A DNA stretch of 8,044 nt from Nitrososphaeraceae archaeon (GTDB taxonomy: Archaea > Thermoproteota > Nitrososphaeria > Nitrososphaerales > Nitrososphaeraceae), in assembly GCA_021155845.1 (NCBI GenBank), contig JAJNBK010000308.1, forward strand, positions 1-8,044, given 5' to 3'. The notes beneath the pieces are model-generated. The model was given only the letters and a program-made list of their open reading frames with translations. It was not told the DNA's origin and searched no databases. Position 1 is the first letter of the stretch. Every line of letters begins with the position of its first letter. A program made the position numbers and the translations under genes. Shown here in pieces: positions 5,912 through 8,044 of this stretch.

Positions 5912-6892
5912 CTATTTGAGAGCTCCGTCAACTGCAGTAACAAAATGTTCTCTTTTGACTGGCTTTCTTATAATATTTTTGGAATCCTTAATGGCTGTAT
6001 TTATCTCTTTTAATTTACAATAGAGTTGGAGCCCATTTAGACCTGGCATTCTTATATCTAAAATTATCAAATCGTAATCATATGCATTTGTTTCTGCAAA
6101 GTGCTTCAGTGCTGTCTCTGAATCTGTAAAAGATTTTATATTGTAGTCTTTATCTTCTAGGAAGGATTTGTAAGTAAGTAGCATGTCTTCCTCGTCATCT
6201 ACAAGCATAATTTTTGCTGGACGCTTATATTGTTGCTTTTGAGGTATGATGGATAATGACGATTCTTTGTTCATATGAGAAGAATCTATTTGAGGATGTT
6301 TCATATCTGAAATCAGTTTTTTTTGATTTGAAGGAGCCCTGTTGGCTCTATTACCGTATATAACGGAATATAACGTATATTGTTGTTTAAAGCCCATCAG
6401 ATATTCGCCAACTTCTTCGAATTTATAATCCTCCCCAGAGAAAGAAAACGATTTTATCATGCGGTATAGAGCGTTACCGAATACTATACCGTTAGGCTTC
6501 GCCTTGCTATTTATCTTTGAACAAACGTTCATAGTAGGACCAAACAAATCGTCATGTTGTGAAGTTGTAGACCTAGCCACCTCCACTCTACCATAATCAG
6601 CACTTATCCTATAACTAACTGATGGCAGTTTCTCTTGATATAACTCTTTGTTGATACCTATGTTTGCTGCTATCATTGTAAGACAGCATTCAATTACATC
6701 TTTGAAAGCTGATTTGTTGCTAGAATCATAAGTTTCTGGGAAATAAAATATCAACCCATCACTAGTAATCTTGATTGTTTTTGCATTAAAGTTTTTGGCG
6801 ATTGTATCCAGTGTATTAAGAAATATTGAATAATACCTGCTAATTTTATTAGCATCAGTAATCTCACTAATAATTTTTATAGAATCCATCAT
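5912..6892 (-). CDS. Degenerate class III cyclase-like domain fused to a shortened receiver domain
   Basis: From ATG 6892 the product has 326 residues. Residues 1-180 resemble class III adenylate/guanylate cyclase domains: a second metal-binding Asp in ITSDGLIFYF (D45), then YRISADYGRVEVA, DDLFG and MNVCSKIN (94-127), with the Asn of MNVCSK in the usual nucleotide-site position. A linker of about 45 residues leads to a receiver domain at 226-326 with the acidic pair D232/D233, phosphoacceptor D279 in ILDIRMPG, and Lys310 in IIRKPV. D279 and Lys310 are only 31 residues apart, whereas CheY-like receivers have about 50. The strand 4/helix 4 part with its conserved Thr/Ser is missing in frame. 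The domain also continues upstream of this ATG without a start codon. Signalling through phosphorylation or cyclic nucleotides is therefore doubtful, and the gene is probably decaying. Confidence 0.78.
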   Translation of the reverse strand: MMDSIKIISEITDANKISRYYSIFLNTLDTIAKNFNAKTIKITSDGLIFYFPETYDSSNKSAFKDVIECCLTMIAANIGINKELYQEKLPSVSYRISADYGRVEVARSTTSQHDDLFGPTMNVCSKINSKAKPNGIVFGNALYRMIKSFSFSGEDYKFEEVGEYLMGFKQQYTLYSVIYGNRANRAPSNQKKLISDMKHPQIDSSHMNKESSLSIIPQKQQYKRPAKIMLVDDEEDMLLTYKSFLEDKDYNIKSFTDSETALKHFAETNAYDYDLIILDIRMPGLNGLQLYCKLKEINTAIKDSKNIIRKPVKREHFVTAVDGALK

Positions 6893-6988
6893 ATTTACAA
6901 AGCATACGCAATAGTTTTGTGAATAACCCGAGAAAATTATCTCTTCAGCAGCTGTTTCAGATGAAGAATCGTTGTGAGCCAGAGAAAA
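6893..6988 (-). pseudogene. Orphaned 5' part of the cyclase-receiver gene, without a start codon
   Basis: The reading frame stays open for 32 codons upstream of ATG 6892. It reads ...SSSETAAEEIIFSGYSQ then NYCVCFVN, joining MMDSIKIISEI. This is the expected first strand of the cyclase domain, so translation originally began further upstream. No ATG, GTG or TTG occurs in frame before the TGA at 6989-6991. A GGTGA motif (6995-6999) and an ATG at 6992 lie just upstream but one base out of frame; that ATG meets a stop after 11 codons. Asn (codon 6893-6895) stands where the first metal-binding Asp of the FxD motif is expected. Confidence 0.65.
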
Positions 6989-7024
6989 TCATTTTCACCT
7001 AATTTTATTGTAGAACTAGGATGT

Positions 7025-7036
7025 ATATATTTTTTA
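7025..7036 (-). promoter_or_regulatory. TATA box of the cyclase-receiver gene
   Basis: The - strand reads AAAAAATATATA about 33-45 bp before the out-of-frame ATG 6992, placing transcription start near 7000, just before the GGTGA motif. Promoter and ribosome site seem preserved while the start codon is not. Confidence 0.45.
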
Positions 7037-7329
7037 ATGATTCAATATAATTTACTTTTCAAAAGGCCTAAAGAGGTACCTTAACACTTTGCCTGTCATA
7101 TCAACAAATTTAAGGTAAGTCTAACAATCTGCAAATTCTAATCAGAATGTCTAATAGCAATAATTATCGATAAGAGAACATTGTATCAAACCAATTATTA
7201 TAATTTTGCGTACATCAAGATAAAATGATAAAATTTAGGTAACACAAGAATAGGATAATAATCTATTAAAAAGTTATTAAATTTAAAGAGATGACATAAC
7301 AATAGGATTTCTCCAAGAGGATAGGTAAC
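7037..7329. other. Intergenic region, nothing recognised
   Basis: This AT-rich stretch between the divergent cyclase-receiver and csl4 genes shows no open frame of note, no tRNA-like cloverleaf and no clear repeat. Confidence 0.6.
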
Positions 7330-7339
7330 TTTTATAAAC
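7330..7339 (+). promoter_or_regulatory. Strong TATA box upstream of csl4
   Basis: TTTTATAAAC is the best archaeal TATA-like match in the window. A transcript starting about 25 bp later, near 7362, would carry a leader of about 70 nt before csl4. The leader contains the start-stop pair ATGTAA (7388-7393). Confidence 0.45.
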
Positions 7340-7403
7340 GTGTATACATAGAGGTCGCGTTTTTAGCAGATAGGATATCAAACCCTAATGTAACAGTTAT
7401 ATC

Positions 7404-7410
7404 TTAAAAA
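7404..7410 (+). promoter_or_regulatory. Alternative TATA box for leaderless csl4
   Basis: TTAAAAA is centred about 24 bp before ATG 7431, the spacing expected for leaderless transcription. It competes with the stronger element at 7330-7339; both could be used. Confidence 0.35.
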
Positions 7411-7430
7411 CTCATTGACATACATCTTAT

Positions 7431-8044
7431 ATGATCAAAGACAAACATACAGCAACACCAATTTTACCTGGAGAACAAGTGGCATTCATTGAAGAGTTCG
7501 AAGGTGGAAAGAATACCTACATTACAGATGGAACTATCCGATCGACAGCAGTAGGTACGCGAGTATATGACTTCAAAAGAAGGATAGTGAAGATTAATCA
7601 GAAAAATTCACCGATGCTGCCTAAAATTGGGGACGTCTTAGTTGGCTATATAGAGATGCTATTTGGTAGTATGATCTCAGTAAGGGTATTATATATAAAT
7701 GAGAAGAAATCCTATGCAGGATTTTCTGCAATTGCATCCACTAGAACAGGAGGTAGTAGTAATAGTGGCGGAAGTGGAGGATGGCGTGAAAGAGGAGATA
7801 GACGCGGCAGAACCATTTTTAGAGTTGGCGATATTATAAGAGGACGAGTTATCAGTCTATTAAATTCAACAATTCATATAACAATCGATGATAAAGAATT
7901 CGGAGTTCTCTATACTCTATGTTTTAATTGTGGCGGTGACACTGTTCGCGTACATAATAGCGTAAAATGCATTGAGTGTGGAATGTATGAAGATCGAAAA
8001 TTGACATACGATTATGGTAAAGAAACTTTCCGATTGATTCATAA
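7431..8044 (+). CDS. csl4: Archaeal exosome RNA-binding subunit Csl4 (3' end outside window)
   Basis: The 204 visible residues match Csl4, a cap subunit of the archaeal exosome that binds RNA, recruits DnaG and helps deliver substrates to the Rrp41/Rrp42 ring. Residues 10-65 form the N-terminal domain (PILPGEQVAFIEEFEGGKNT, then DGTIRSTAVG). Residues 66-160 are an S1-type domain (GDVLVGYIEMLFGSMISVRV and, later, FRVGDIIRGRVISL). A Gly/Ser/Arg-rich insert at 104-128 (GGSSNSGGSGGWRERGDRRG) splits the S1 part. A zinc ribbon follows with Cys164, Cys167, Cys180 and Cys183 (CFNCGG, CIECG). ATG 7431 is the first start after an in-frame TGA at 7416. No stop codon is seen before the window ends, but the protein is near full family length, so few residues are missing. 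No Shine-Dalgarno is present. Confidence 0.88.
   Translation, partial: MIKDKHTATPILPGEQVAFIEEFEGGKNTYITDGTIRSTAVGTRVYDFKRRIVKINQKNSPMLPKIGDVLVGYIEMLFGSMISVRVLYINEKKSYAGFSAIASTRTGGSSNSGGSGGWRERGDRRGRTIFRVGDIIRGRVISLLNSTIHITIDDKEFGVLYTLCFNCGGDTVRVHNSVKCIECGMYEDRKLTYDYGKETFRLIH

Noticed and set aside
5731..5943. 70-codon open frame on the - strand overlapping the receiver end
   Set aside because: It overlaps the true gene in another frame and its translation is a Leu/Ile-rich product of AT-rich sequence without motifs.
7340..7430. tRNA or structured RNA downstream of the TATA box
   Set aside because: No acceptor-stem pairing or GTTCGAATC-like T-loop was found.
1..8044. A new defence or mobile multi-gene system
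   Set aside because: The only mobile component is one decayed transposase. The other genes are housekeeping or single regulators and do not form a defence-like cluster.

Overview
The window looks like a piece of an ammonia-oxidising archaeon of the Nitrososphaerota (Thaumarchaeota). Its low GC content, large intergenic spaces and accessory remnants fit the Nitrososphaerales, most like Ca. Nitrosocosmicus. The evidence is gene content: an archaeal MptE-type pterin pyrophosphokinase (DUF115), an archaeal exosome Csl4 subunit, a cyclase-like domain fused to a receiver in the style of Nitrososphaerales regulators, TATA-box spacing that suggests leaderless transcripts, and many TTG/GTG starts. Genus-level placement is inference.

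Layout. (1) Positions 3-122 hold the last 39 codons of a membrane protein, probably the heme A synthase COX15/CtaA, with a terminator-like inverted repeat straddling its stop. (2) Positions 123-1186 are a decayed accessory stretch. It contains a frameshifted DDE transposase remnant on + and a broken small gene of unknown identity on -. (3) Positions 1187-1789 encode a small secreted protein with a Glu/Asp-rich tail built from four identical 18-bp repeats. (4) Positions 5216 to 2142 on - form a compact cluster: mptE, then a two-TM coiled-coil protein, then guaA. The genes overlap or nearly touch, so they are probably one operon. GuaA makes GMP, the precursor of GTP, and pterins are made from GTP, so mptE and guaA fit together metabolically. 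(5) Positions 5449-5586 encode a 45-residue zinc-ribbon protein. (6) Positions 6988-5912 on - hold a class III cyclase-like domain joined to a receiver domain. (7) From 7431 to the window end is csl4, which runs off the edge.

The most notable feature is gene damage beyond the insertion-sequence remnant. guaA reads normally to its C-terminal domain, then lacks about 15 residues and changes frame; the XMP-binding KPPATIE tail survives in another frame. The cyclase-receiver gene has lost its start codon, carries Asn where the first catalytic Asp is expected, and lacks about 20 residues of its receiver. Either this lineage or locus is undergoing small deletions, or the assembly contains local errors. 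An essential-looking gene such as guaA makes that distinction important. I found no CRISPR array, tRNA or rRNA, and no convincing new multi-gene system.
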